From NCBI GenBank assembly GCA_021820825.1, contig JAKADD010000219.1, positions 1 through 5,196 on the forward strand: 5,196 nucleotides of DNA. Reading direction: 5' to 3'. Below are positions 1-5,105 of the stretch, piece after piece. Positions within the stretch are counted from its first letter, which is position 1. Each line of letters starts with the position of its first letter. The position numbers and the translations under genes were made by a program. The DNA is from Bacillota bacterium (GTDB lineage: Bacteria; Bacillota; Bacilli; Alicyclobacillales; SLC66). The notes under the pieces are model-generated. The model worked only from the letters and a program-made list of their open reading frames with translations, made no database searches and was not told the DNA's origin.

Positions 1-474
1 ATTGCAGTTATTTTGTTCCCAACGTTTGATCGTAGCGGGAGTTGTGGTCCACCATTCTGGTGGATGGTGTGGAAGAGGTCGCGGACAGGCTTCATTTACG
101 GCATCGTTTTAGAATATTCGACTCATGACATCGAGCCAAATACGCCCGCCAACAGCGAACAGACTATGGCATATCCGAGCGCATGACTGAGACCAAGCAA
201 CATGAAGTCCAGGCCAATGCCGCCCCACCCCGACAAAGCGAGCCACAGATGCCTGATCCAAACCGAGAAGCTGCGTGAACAGCTCTATTTCAAACCTAAC
301 ATAGTATATAAACCCACTAAAATGGGTGAAATGAAGCGTATGGCTCTGTCAAGACTCGTTTATCACTGTTCCTCTGAGGGAAATTGTAGTAGACTCGAGA
401 TCCAGTGAAGTTCGATTCTGTGAAATATCACGCGCGCGATTCTTAATCGGATTTGCGAAAGGGTGATCTGTTCA
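1..474. other. No supported gene; possible remnants
   Basis: I see no convincing gene here. The + strand frame from the left edge is open to a TGA at 184-186 but gives no recognisable protein. A 31-codon + frame begins with ATG at 183 and lacks a ribosome binding site. On the - strand, the frame from 284 to 126 (stop at 125-123) encodes a hydrophobic stretch with the look of a membrane helix (LLGLSHALGYAIVCSLLAGV), but it has no clear start and may be the tail of a decayed membrane-protein gene. Another - strand frame (95 to 1) runs off the edge without a ribosome binding site. There are two small inverted repeats, TCCACCA/TGGTGGA at 48-64 with a 3-nt loop and ACCCA/TGGGT at 312-327. Neither has a T-tract. 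I found no convincing promoter for the gene at 475. Confidence 0.5.
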
Positions 475-753
475 ATGCAGCACGGGATTAGAAGGTCTGT
501 TGTACGAGTGGCCATTTTTCTGGTAGGTGTGCCATGGGGTATGTGCACAGCTTTGCTTTTGGCTTATGGAACTCGCTATCTATGGGCAACGTCAATGGTC
601 AATAAGGTTGATGGCGCAACGAAACTCATATACATGAATCTTGCTTATTCTTCGCTTTATAAAATGCAGTACAGATGGGGGTTTCCGTTTATACTGTTGT
701 CACTGGTTATGGCAATGTTGGTAATATTTACACGTCGCTGGAATCATGCCTGA
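475..753 (+). CDS. Small two-helix membrane protein, unknown function
   Basis: I do not recognise this 92-residue protein. The ATG at 475 is chosen over an in-frame GTG at 463 because GAAAGGGTGATC (456-467) lies 7 nt upstream of it and is close to a perfect complement of the 16S 3' end; the GTG sits inside that element. Two hydrophobic segments are visible, residues about 12-33 (VAIFLVGVPWGMCTALLLAY) and about 69-85 (GFPFILLSLVMAMLVIF). Between them is a polar, tyrosine-rich loop of about 35 residues. Arg6, Arg7 and Arg11 at the N-terminus and Arg87-Arg88 at the C-terminus flank the helices, so both termini probably face the cytoplasm with the loop outside. No enzymatic motif is seen. It ends 86 nt before the P-loop gene fragment. 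Product existence rests on the strong ribosome binding site and the ordered hydrophobicity. Confidence 0.55.
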   Translation: MQHGIRRSVVRVAIFLVGVPWGMCTALLLAYGTRYLWATSMVNKVDGATKLIYMNLAYSSLYKMQYRWGFPFILLSLVMAMLVIFTRRWNHA

Positions 754-839
754 TAGCCGATCTGACTTCAGCCCTGAGGTTTTGGCGGTGGTCCATCCTA
801 AATGGAAGAACATCGGACGGCTGGGGAGGAAGGTGCAAG

Positions 840-1061
840 TTGGCGATTGGAAACAGAATCGCAGTCATTGGATCGGGCGGGGCGGGGAAGTCGACATTTT
901 CCCGAAGATTAGGGGAAATTTCCGGGCTGCCGGTTATTCATTTGGATCAACTCTATTGGCGTTCTGGATGGGTTCAGACGCCCAAAGAACAGTGGGAGGC
1001 GGCGCAACGGGAGATGATAGAACAGGATAAGTGGATCGATGAGTATCTGCGGTCTCTTTAG
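840..1061 (+). pseudogene. Truncated P-loop NTPase/kinase (FlaR-like)
   Basis: The frame encodes 73 residues from a TTG start. That start is preceded by the strong site GGGGAGGAAGGTG (823-835), and the family-like sequence begins right after it. The fragment resembles the N-terminal third of adenylate-kinase-like P-loop proteins often named 'DNA topology modulation protein FlaR'. It has a Walker A motif GSGGAGKST (residues 11-19), then HLDQLYW (34-40) and PKEQWEAAQREM (48-59). From memory, full-length members have about 170-180 residues and continue with W-I-I-D-G-N-Y. Here DKW is followed by IDEYLRSL and a stop. The +1 frame just beyond (about 1056-1131) reads RSEACAVF and then a hydrophobic stretch. 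This resembles the expected next segment and suggests small deletions plus a frameshift, with the C-terminal part lost where the hydrolase gene begins. It is probably inactive. A short real protein cannot be excluded. Confidence 0.6.
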
Positions 1062-1131
1062 GTCTGAGGCATGCGCAGTTTTCGCAGCGGCGTTATTTTG
1101 GTGTATGATTTTGAGGAAGGCGGTGGATCGC

Positions 1132-1887
1132 ATGCGGATTGTTTGCTTCGGAGACAGTGTCACGCGAGGAATCACGCGTGTCAAAGGGCGCTTGCGCATC
1201 ATCAAGGATAATTATCCAGACCTCCTTAGAAAGAGGCTGGCGCCTCGGGAAGTGGAGGTCGTGAACCAGGGCGTTTTCAACGACGATTCGGAACTGCTCA
1301 AGCGCAGACTTGCCGCCGACGTTCTGTCCTTAAATCCCGATTATGTCATCATCCAGATCGGAGGGAATGACTGCAATTTTCACTGGCAGGAGATTGCCGA
1401 TCGGCCCAATCAGGTACACGCTCCGATTGTGCCTCTCGGCGACTACGCAGACAATATTCGCAAGATCGTGGCGGACATTGCGGCTGCGGGGTCCACGCCT
1501 ATCCTGAGTACGTTGCTGCCGCTTGATCCTGCGCGTTATTATCAATTTCTGACAACGATATATGGAACGGCGATCTCTCATTGGATTGCCGTCTGTGGTG
1601 GAATTGAACACTGGCACGGCATGTACAACCGCATCCTGAAGCAGTTGGCTGACAGCTTGCACTGTGCGCTGATCGACGTTCGCCGCACCTTCAAGCAGGC
1701 TGGGGAGTTATCGGCGCTGCTGAGCGATGACGGAATCCATCCCACGGCAGAGGGGTATCGCGTTTTCAGCGATGCTGTCCACGAGGGGCTGCTCGTCTTT
1801 GTCAACTCTTATAATGCGAGATCTCCGGGAAGGAACAACGACATGACGAACGCCTCGAGTATTGACGACAACCGGTTACTGCGTTAG
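1132..1887 (+). CDS. SGNH/GDSL-family hydrolase (esterase/lipase-like)
   Basis: This 251-residue protein is a member of the SGNH hydrolase superfamily, which deacylates esters through a Ser-His-Asp site. All family blocks are visible. Block I is FGDSVTRG with nucleophile Ser9. Block II is NQGVFND with oxyanion Gly47. Block III is IQIGGND with Asn79. Block V is SDDGIHPTAEGY with Asp200 and His203. No signal peptide precedes block I, so it is probably cytosolic. The frame is open further upstream (to 1039), but the ATG at 1132 is chosen because GGCGGTG (1119-1125) lies 6 nt before it and block I starts at residue 6, as is usual. The last 25 residues or so are polar and probably disordered. The substrate cannot be read from the sequence; lipid, acyl-sugar and peptidoglycan O-acetyl esters are all possible. 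The trp promoter overlaps its last codons. Confidence 0.88.
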   Translation: MRIVCFGDSVTRGITRVKGRLRIIKDNYPDLLRKRLAPREVEVVNQGVFNDDSELLKRRLAADVLSLNPDYVIIQIGGNDCNFHWQEIADRPNQVHAPIVPLGDYADNIRKIVADIAAAGSTPILSTLLPLDPARYYQFLTTIYGTAISHWIAVCGGIEHWHGMYNRILKQLADSLHCALIDVRRTFKQAGELSALLSDDGIHPTAEGYRVFSDAVHEGLLVFVNSYNARSPGRNNDMTNASSIDDNRLLR

Positions 1888-1890
1888 ACT
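1862..1890 (+). promoter_or_regulatory. Sigma-A-type promoter for trpGE leader
   Basis: The -35 box TTGACG (1862-1867) matches the consensus at five of six positions. A 17-nt spacer leads to TAGACT (1885-1890), which matches TATAAT at four of six. Transcription would begin near 1897, about 188 nt before the trpG start. The promoter lies in the last codons of the hydrolase gene, and its -10 box includes that gene's TAG stop. The placement agrees with the leader elements that follow, which supports the call. Confidence 0.6.
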
Positions 1891-1903
1891 TACACGTATA
1901 GTG

Positions 1904-1924
1904 CGGCGTCAAGCAGCGATGCCG
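1904..1924 (+). promoter_or_regulatory. 5' stem-loop of the trp leader
   Basis: CGGCGTC (1904-1910) pairs with GATGCCG (1918-1924) in seven base pairs, one of them G-U, around the 7-nt loop AAGCAGC. It starts about 7 nt from the predicted transcript end and finishes 3 nt before the first GAG triplet. The Bacillus subtilis trp leader also carries a 5' stem-loop just before its TRAP site, where it aids TRAP binding. The same role here is inferred from position only. Confidence 0.5.
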
Positions 1925-1927
1925 GCT

Positions 1928-1964
1928 GAGCATAGTCCGTTTAGTTGAGGCGAGTTGAGCATAG
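1928..1964 (+). promoter_or_regulatory. TRAP (MtrB)-type binding site, GAG/UAG triplets
   Basis: Seven (G/U)AG triplets lie in 37 nt: GAG 1928, TAG 1933, TAG 1942, GAG 1947, GAG 1952, GAG 1957 and TAG 1962. Spacers are 2 nt everywhere except between the second and third triplets, where TCCGTT leaves room for one degenerate unit. The tryptophan-activated ring protein TRAP binds RNA made of such triplets separated by two or three nucleotides, one per subunit. The location, after a promoter and before a terminator and trpG, fits the known function. Known trp leader sites have about eleven triplets, so this one is short. The mtrB gene is not in the window. Confidence 0.68.
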
Positions 1965-1966
1965 TC
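1928..1966 (+). repeat. 10-bp direct repeat in the triplet array
   Basis: GAGCATAGTC occurs at 1928-1937 and again at 1957-1966, at the two ends of the triplet array. Each copy carries one GAG and one TAG triplet, so the site may have grown by local duplication. A DNA-binding operator with two half-sites is an alternative reading. Confidence 0.6.
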
Positions 1967-2023
1967 ACACAGAAGCCTGTCATCAGGTGCGCTCTTGGCG
2001 CATGGACTTAGGCATACTCGACC
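1949..2023 (+). promoter_or_regulatory. Candidate antiterminator pairing
   Basis: GGCGAGT (1949-1955), inside the triplet array, is complementary to ACTCG (2016-2020) and CC (2022-2023) with A2021 bulged, giving seven pairs. GTTGAG at 1944-1949 or 1954-1959 can alternatively pair with CTCGAC (2017-2022), using one G-U. Either pairing consumes the 5' side of the terminator stem (2021-2025). Bound TRAP would occupy the triplets and free the terminator. In low tryptophan the antiterminator would form and trpGE would be read. This is hand pairing, and no energies were computed. Confidence 0.5.
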
Positions 2024-2055
2024 ACGACGGCAGCGGCAGTGGTTTTTTTGTTTTT
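2021..2055 (+). terminator. Attenuator: intrinsic terminator in trpG leader
   Basis: ACCAC (2021-2025) pairs with GTGGT (2039-2043) around a GC-rich 13-nt loop. It is followed by a run of T residues (2043-2049), a G, and five more T residues. The stem is short, so it is a modest terminator, as suits a regulated one. It lies 29 nt before the trpG start codon, between promoter and gene, and so acts as an attenuator and not as the end of the hydrolase transcript alone. It could also stop read-through from that gene. Confidence 0.6.
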
Positions 2056-2083
2056 AATTTAGCAGCAAGGGCGGGATGCCGGA

Positions 2084-2716
2084 ATGATTGTCGTGATCGA
2101 CAACTATGATTCTTTTACATTCAATTTGGTTCAGTACATGCTCATGGCAGGCGCGGATGTCAGAGTGTACCGTAATGATGAAACGACGGTGGCTGAGATT
2201 GCCGCCATGAACCCGAGCGGCATTGTCATCTCGCCGGGCCCCTGCACGCCGGATGAAGCGGGGATTTCGGTGGCGGCGGTGAGAGCGCTGTACACAGCCA
2301 TCCCTATTTTCGGAGTCTGTCTGGGACACCAGGCCATCGGTCAGGCGTTTGGCGCGACCATTGTAAGAGCGGATGAAATCATGCACGGCAAGGTTTCGCT
2401 GATTCATCAGGACGGCGCCTCACCGCTCTTCAGAGGCCTGTCGTCCACGTTTTATGCCACGAGATATCACTCCTTGGTCATATCTCCAGATCATCTGCCG
2501 GACTGTCTGCGGGTGACGGCCCGTACGGACAGCGGGTTGATGATGGCTGTAGAGCATCGCGAGTACCCTGTATTTGGCGTCCAGTTCCATCCAGAGGCGG
2601 TGTTGACTGAATTTGGCCATGAGATAACCGAAAATTTCCTTGCTGTCGCGGGTGAAATTCAGACTCCAACGGGAACAATTGGCGCTGCGGCAGTCGTTGC
2701 GGGGGTGCGGTCATGA
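2084..2716 (+). CDS. trpG: Anthranilate synthase component II (glutamine amidotransferase)
   Basis: This 210-residue class I glutamine amidotransferase supplies ammonia from glutamine to TrpE for making anthranilate from chorismate. The catalytic triad is visible: Cys79 in GVCLGHQAIGQAFG, and His169 and Glu171 in FGVQFHPEAVLTEFG. The PGPCTP segment (51-56) carries the oxyanion glycine, and HGK (101-103) and RYHSL (127-131) are typical. The N-terminus MIVVIDNYDSFTFNLVQY fits the family start. The ribosome binding site is GGGCGGG (2069-2075), 8 nt upstream. About 20 alanine- and glycine-rich residues extend past the usual end. The stop overlaps the trpE start (ATGA), implying translational coupling. 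The TRAP-type leader upstream suggests repression by tryptophan. In Bacillus subtilis the equivalent subunit also serves p-aminobenzoate synthesis, so a dual role is possible; no pab gene is visible here. Confidence 0.92.
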   Translation: MIVVIDNYDSFTFNLVQYMLMAGADVRVYRNDETTVAEIAAMNPSGIVISPGPCTPDEAGISVAAVRALYTAIPIFGVCLGHQAIGQAFGATIVRADEIMHGKVSLIHQDGASPLFRGLSSTFYATRYHSLVISPDHLPDCLRVTARTDSGLMMAVEHREYPVFGVQFHPEAVLTEFGHEITENFLAVAGEIQTPTGTIGAAAVVAGVRS

Positions 2717-4140
2717 ACAGGGTGGCTGCGCCGCTGCGGGTTCGTACAGCCCGCTACCAATTTCCCGCACAGGCCGAGGCTTTTTCCTTCTTTGCCGCGT
2801 TTGTACGGGAATACGGGCCTGAACAGGGATTCCTGCTGGACTCCGTGACTGATCCGAAGAGCGCATACTGTTCCTCGATCATCGGCTTGTTTCCGGTTCT
2901 GTCCGTCCGTGGCAAGGGCGATCGGATGATGATCGAAGGACACGACAGTGTATTGTCCGGAATCGGGTTGCCTCCAGTACAGTCTATCGGCAAGGAACTG
3001 CCGCAAAAGCTTGACGCCGTCCTGCGGGCGTTTGCTCCAGAACACGATTTGCCCGCGCACGCGTTCGGATTCTTGGGCTTCTTCGGGTATGATTCCATTC
3101 GTTATTTTGAAAATATTCCCGACACCACGAAGGATGACCGGCTCATCGACGATTTTCAACTGCAAATCCATCGCATCGTCATGCATATCACTCCAGAGCG
3201 CATGGATCTCTACATTCACTATATGGAGGGTGTGGACGGACCCGGCCTGGAGACGATCGAGCGGTTGGTCAATCTGGCCAAGGACGGCCCGCCCGTGTTT
3301 GCAGGCTACGACAAGAGTGCGCTGCAAATCCAGGAAGACGTGTCGTACGAGGAATACGTGGGGCGTGTTTTGCGGACCAAAGAATACATTCGGGCTGGGG
3401 ATGTCTTTCAATGTGTCGTCTCAAAGCGCATGCGCATCGTCGGCGACATCGACACCCTGGAGGTGTACGGGCGTCTGCGGGCGATGAATCCGTCTCCGTA
3501 TATGTTCTACGCCCACTATGGGTCGTATCTGATTTTTGGCGCGAGTCCGGAGATGCAGGTGCGGGTTGACCAGGGGATGGCCCAGATGAAGCCGATAGCG
3601 GGCACTTCGAAGGGCAAGGGCAAGACGCCCGAGGAGAATCTGAAGCTCATGGAAGAGTTGCAGCGCGATCCCAAGGAGCGGGCCGAGCACGTCATGCTGG
3701 TCGACCTGTGCCGCAATGATCTCGGACGGATCGCGGCGCCCGGCACGGTGGAGGTGGCCCAACTGCTGCAGATTGAGGAGTACTCCCATGTGTTCCATCT
3801 GGTGTCGCTCGTGACCGCTCAGTTGAGGTCCGGCGTCAGCCCGTTTGAGGTGTTCCTCTCGACGTTTCCGGCCGGCACCCTGAGCGGAGCGCCAAAGGTG
3901 CGCGCGATGGAGATCATCGACGAACTTGAGGAATTCAAACGCGGCCCATACGGAGGCGTGATCGGGATGTTTGACTGCTTTGGCAATATTGACACCGCCA
4001 TCGTGATCCGCACGGTGGTTTATCAGAATGGAGTGACGTATTTGCAGGCCGGCGCGGGGATCGTGGCGGATTCCGATCCCGGAGAGGAATGGCGGGAATG
4101 CGGGCATAAGCTGGGAGCCCTGCGGGCGACCATTCTCTGA
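2713..4140 (+). CDS. trpE: Anthranilate synthase component I
   Basis: This 475-residue chorismate-using enzyme makes anthranilate with ammonia from TrpG, the committed step of tryptophan synthesis. The chorismate-binding domain is complete. It includes GASPEM (276-281), PIAGT (294-298), HVMLVDLCRNDLGR (326-339), FPAGTLSGAPKVRAMEIIDELE (from 385) and QAGAGIVADSDP (445-456). Ala296 in PIAGT marks anthranilate synthase; aminodeoxychorismate synthase PabB has lysine there (PIKGT). The N-terminal LLDS (41-44) corresponds to the LLES tryptophan-feedback element and keeps its serine. The following SAYCSSIIG replaces the usual GRYSFIG-like stretch. Overall length is normal. The ATG overlaps the trpG stop by 4 nt, and GGGGGTG (2701-2707) inside trpG lies 5 nt upstream. 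No trpD, trpC, trpF, trpB or trpA gene follows. Confidence 0.94.
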   Translation: MNRVAAPLRVRTARYQFPAQAEAFSFFAAFVREYGPEQGFLLDSVTDPKSAYCSSIIGLFPVLSVRGKGDRMMIEGHDSVLSGIGLPPVQSIGKELPQKLDAVLRAFAPEHDLPAHAFGFLGFFGYDSIRYFENIPDTTKDDRLIDDFQLQIHRIVMHITPERMDLYIHYMEGVDGPGLETIERLVNLAKDGPPVFAGYDKSALQIQEDVSYEEYVGRVLRTKEYIRAGDVFQCVVSKRMRIVGDIDTLEVYGRLRAMNPSPYMFYAHYGSYLIFGASPEMQVRVDQGMAQMKPIAGTSKGKGKTPEENLKLMEELQRDPKERAEHVMLVDLCRNDLGRIAAPGTVEVAQLLQIEEYSHVFHLVSLVTAQLRSGVSPFEVFLSTFPAGTLSGAPKVRAMEIIDELEEFKRGPYGGVIGMFDCFGNIDTAIVIRTVVYQNGVTYLQAGAGIVADSDPGEEWRECGHKLGALRATIL

Positions 4141-4194
4141 CATGCACTTCAACAATTCAACCCGAAAACATTGTCATCCCTGCCAACCATGATC

Positions 4195-4232
4195 CGCAAA
4201 GTGCGTCGATGCAACAGTCGGCGCACTTTGCG
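4195..4232 (+). repeat. Long perfect-arm inverted repeat after trpE
   Basis: CGCAAAGTGCG (4195-4205) and CGCACTTTGCG (4222-4232) are perfect 11-bp complements. The helix can continue inward through U-G, CGA/TCG and one more U-G, to about 16 pairs closing a 6-nt loop (GCAACA). No T-tract follows on either strand, so it is not a standard intrinsic terminator. It lies 55 nt past the trpE stop and may stabilise the trpGE message, or be one copy of a dispersed palindromic repeat. It also argues against starting the next gene at 4171 or 4189. Confidence 0.75.
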
Positions 4233-4293
4233 CGTTCTAGCGGACAATCTGCGCGGCGTAGGCTTCTACAAAAGCCTGAATGGGGGAGTTTGC

Positions 4294-4704
4294 GTGGATG
4301 AACTGATGCAGTTCGCGGCGGTCATGGCCGCGCTCTCAGCGGGAGCGCAGGCGGTGACACAGCAGATGAAGAAACGCATCACCTTTCTGCATTTGCAGGC
4401 CAAGGCGCAGCCGAACGACAGCAAGTGGGATGAAATCTATGAGGAGACACTGCGCAGAGTCAACATCCATTTCCTTGCAGGCGTGAACGGCGCCGTGCTC
4501 GCGGGGATTGCGCAAGTGCATCCGCTGCAGATGCTGAAACTCACGCCGATCTGGAGCAACATGCAACCGGAATGGGCGGCGGGCGGTCTTGATTACGTGT
4601 CGGCGGGGGTTCTGGTCGCTTACGGCGGCCCCTGGTTTCATGACTTGCTCGGTGTGCTGCGCGCCTATAAAATGCAACTGAGGGTGATTCCGCCTGTCAA
4701 ATAG
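4294..4704 (+). CDS. Hydrophobic protein of unknown function
   Basis: I do not recognise this 136-residue protein. The GTG start at 4294 is chosen because GGGGGAG (4282-4288) lies 5 nt upstream. The frame is open back to a TTG at 4171, but that would translate a strong hairpin into a basic, unlikely N-terminus. Hydrophobic segments lie at about residues 5-22 (alanine-rich), 58-75 (IHFLAGVNGAVLAGIAQV) and 99-122. Residues 26-56 are charged and look like an amphipathic helix. The last segment has YGGPWFHDLLGVL (110-122), which resembles a [FW]-[FW]-x-D-L-L motif that I recall from small bacterial membrane proteins. A membrane-associated protein is inferred. It lies 153 nt past trpE, and the hairpin separates the two genes, so it is not obviously part of the tryptophan operon. 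Confidence 0.6.
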   Translation: MDELMQFAAVMAALSAGAQAVTQQMKKRITFLHLQAKAQPNDSKWDEIYEETLRRVNIHFLAGVNGAVLAGIAQVHPLQMLKLTPIWSNMQPEWAAGGLDYVSAGVLVAYGGPWFHDLLGVLRAYKMQLRVIPPVK

Positions 4705-4776
4705 CAAGTGCCGCCTGCAGAACGCCAGCGCTGCTCATGTTGATCGCAAAGGGCGGGATAAGGCGGAAATATGCAG

Positions 4777-4805
4777 TTGCTTCTTGGTCTGATTCGTGGT
4801 ATCTT
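4777..4805 (+). promoter_or_regulatory. Promoter of the tRNA cluster
   Basis: TTGCTT (4777-4782) and TATCTT (4800-4805) are separated by exactly 17 nt, and the first tRNA begins 19 nt after the -10 box. Both boxes are four- or five-of-six matches to the sigma-A consensus. Transcription would start near 4812. The short gaps between the tRNAs suggest one shared precursor transcript. Confidence 0.6.
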
Positions 4806-4824
4806 ATCTCTTGTCCTGCTCTAT

Positions 4825-4918
4825 GGAGAGATGTCCGAGTTGGTCGAAGGAGCACGATTGGAAATCGTGTAGGCGGTTATAACCCGTCTCGTGGGTTCGA
4901 ATCCCACTCTCTCCGCCA
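4825..4918 (+). tRNA. tRNA-Ser (anticodon GGA)
   Basis: Acceptor strands GGAGAGA (4825-4831) and TCTCTCC (4908-4914) pair fully, followed by discriminator G and an encoded CCA. The anticodon stem CACGA/TCGTG closes the loop TTGGAAA with GGA at 4860-4862, reading TCC and TCT. The long variable arm is as expected for a class II tRNA, and GGTTCGAATCC marks the T arm. It is first in the cluster. Confidence 0.97.
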
Positions 4919-4925
4919 GTAAGTA

Positions 4926-5002
4926 GGCGGAGTAGCTCAGCTGGTTAGAGCATGCGGTTCATACCCGCAGTGTCGGGGGTTCGAGTCCCTCCTCCGCCAC
5001 CA
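4926..5002 (+). tRNA. tRNA-Met, elongator (anticodon CAT)
   Basis: GGCGGAG (4926-4932) pairs with CTCCGCC (4992-4998), then discriminator A and CCA. The loop TTCATAC carries CAT at 4960-4962. The first acceptor pair is a normal G-C and the anticodon stem lacks the three G-C pairs of initiator tRNA, so it is not the initiator. The TGCGG/CCGCA stem and TTCATAC loop resemble elongator tRNA-Met of Bacillus more than the lysidine-modified tRNA-Ile, which shares the CAT anticodon. It lies 7 nt after tRNA-Ser. Confidence 0.93.
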
Positions 5003-5013
5003 ACAGATACGTT

Positions 5014-5089
5014 GCCACTTTAGCTCAGTTGGTAGAGCGGCTCATTCGTAATGAGCAGGTCAACGGTTCGAGTCCGTTAAGTGGCTCCA
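5014..5089 (+). tRNA. tRNA-Thr (anticodon CGT)
   Basis: GCCACTT (5014-5020) pairs with AAGTGGC (5079-5085), then discriminator T and CCA. The anticodon stem GCTCA/TGAGC encloses TTCGTAA with CGT at 5047-5049, which reads ACG. The D arm TAGCTCAGTTGGTAGAGC and T arm GGTTCGAGTCC are standard. It lies 11 nt after tRNA-Met. Confidence 0.96.
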
Positions 5090-5105
5090 CTTGATGTTTT
5101 GCGTT

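Noticed and set aside
202..408. 68-codon + strand frame
   Set aside because: No ribosome binding site, no recognisable domain and irregular composition; likely chance.
1039..1131. N-terminal extension of the SGNH hydrolase from 1039
   Set aside because: The ribosome binding site at 1119-1125 and the position of block I favour the ATG at 1132; the added 31 residues look like P-loop gene debris.
1888..2083. T-box riboswitch for tryptophan
   Set aside because: I could not find the conserved AGGGTGGNACCGCG element or a specifier loop; the triplet array explains the leader better.
2002..2110. Leader-peptide frame (ATG at 2002) before trpG
   Set aside because: It contains no tryptophan codons, has no clear ribosome binding site, and runs across the terminator into trpG, so it is not a ribosome-driven attenuator of the enteric type.
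2713..4140. PabB (aminodeoxychorismate synthase) instead of TrpE
   Set aside because: The PIAGT motif with alanine at residue 296 indicates anthranilate synthase; PabB has lysine there.
2659..4155. Long - strand open frames opposite trpG-trpE
   Set aside because: They are mirror frames of strongly conserved coding sequence.
4195..4232. Intrinsic terminator after trpE
   Set aside because: The hairpin is strong but no T-tract follows on either strand.
4171..4293. Upstream TTG/ATG starts for the hydrophobic protein
   Set aside because: They would translate the strong hairpin and lack a ribosome binding site.
4737..4922. 61-codon frame running into the first tRNA
   Set aside because: It overlaps the tRNA promoter and the whole of tRNA-Ser, so it is not a gene.
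4926..5002. Initiator tRNA-Met or tRNA-Ile (CAT)
   Set aside because: The first acceptor pair is G-C and the anticodon stem lacks the initiator G-C run; the arm sequences fit elongator Met better than Ile.
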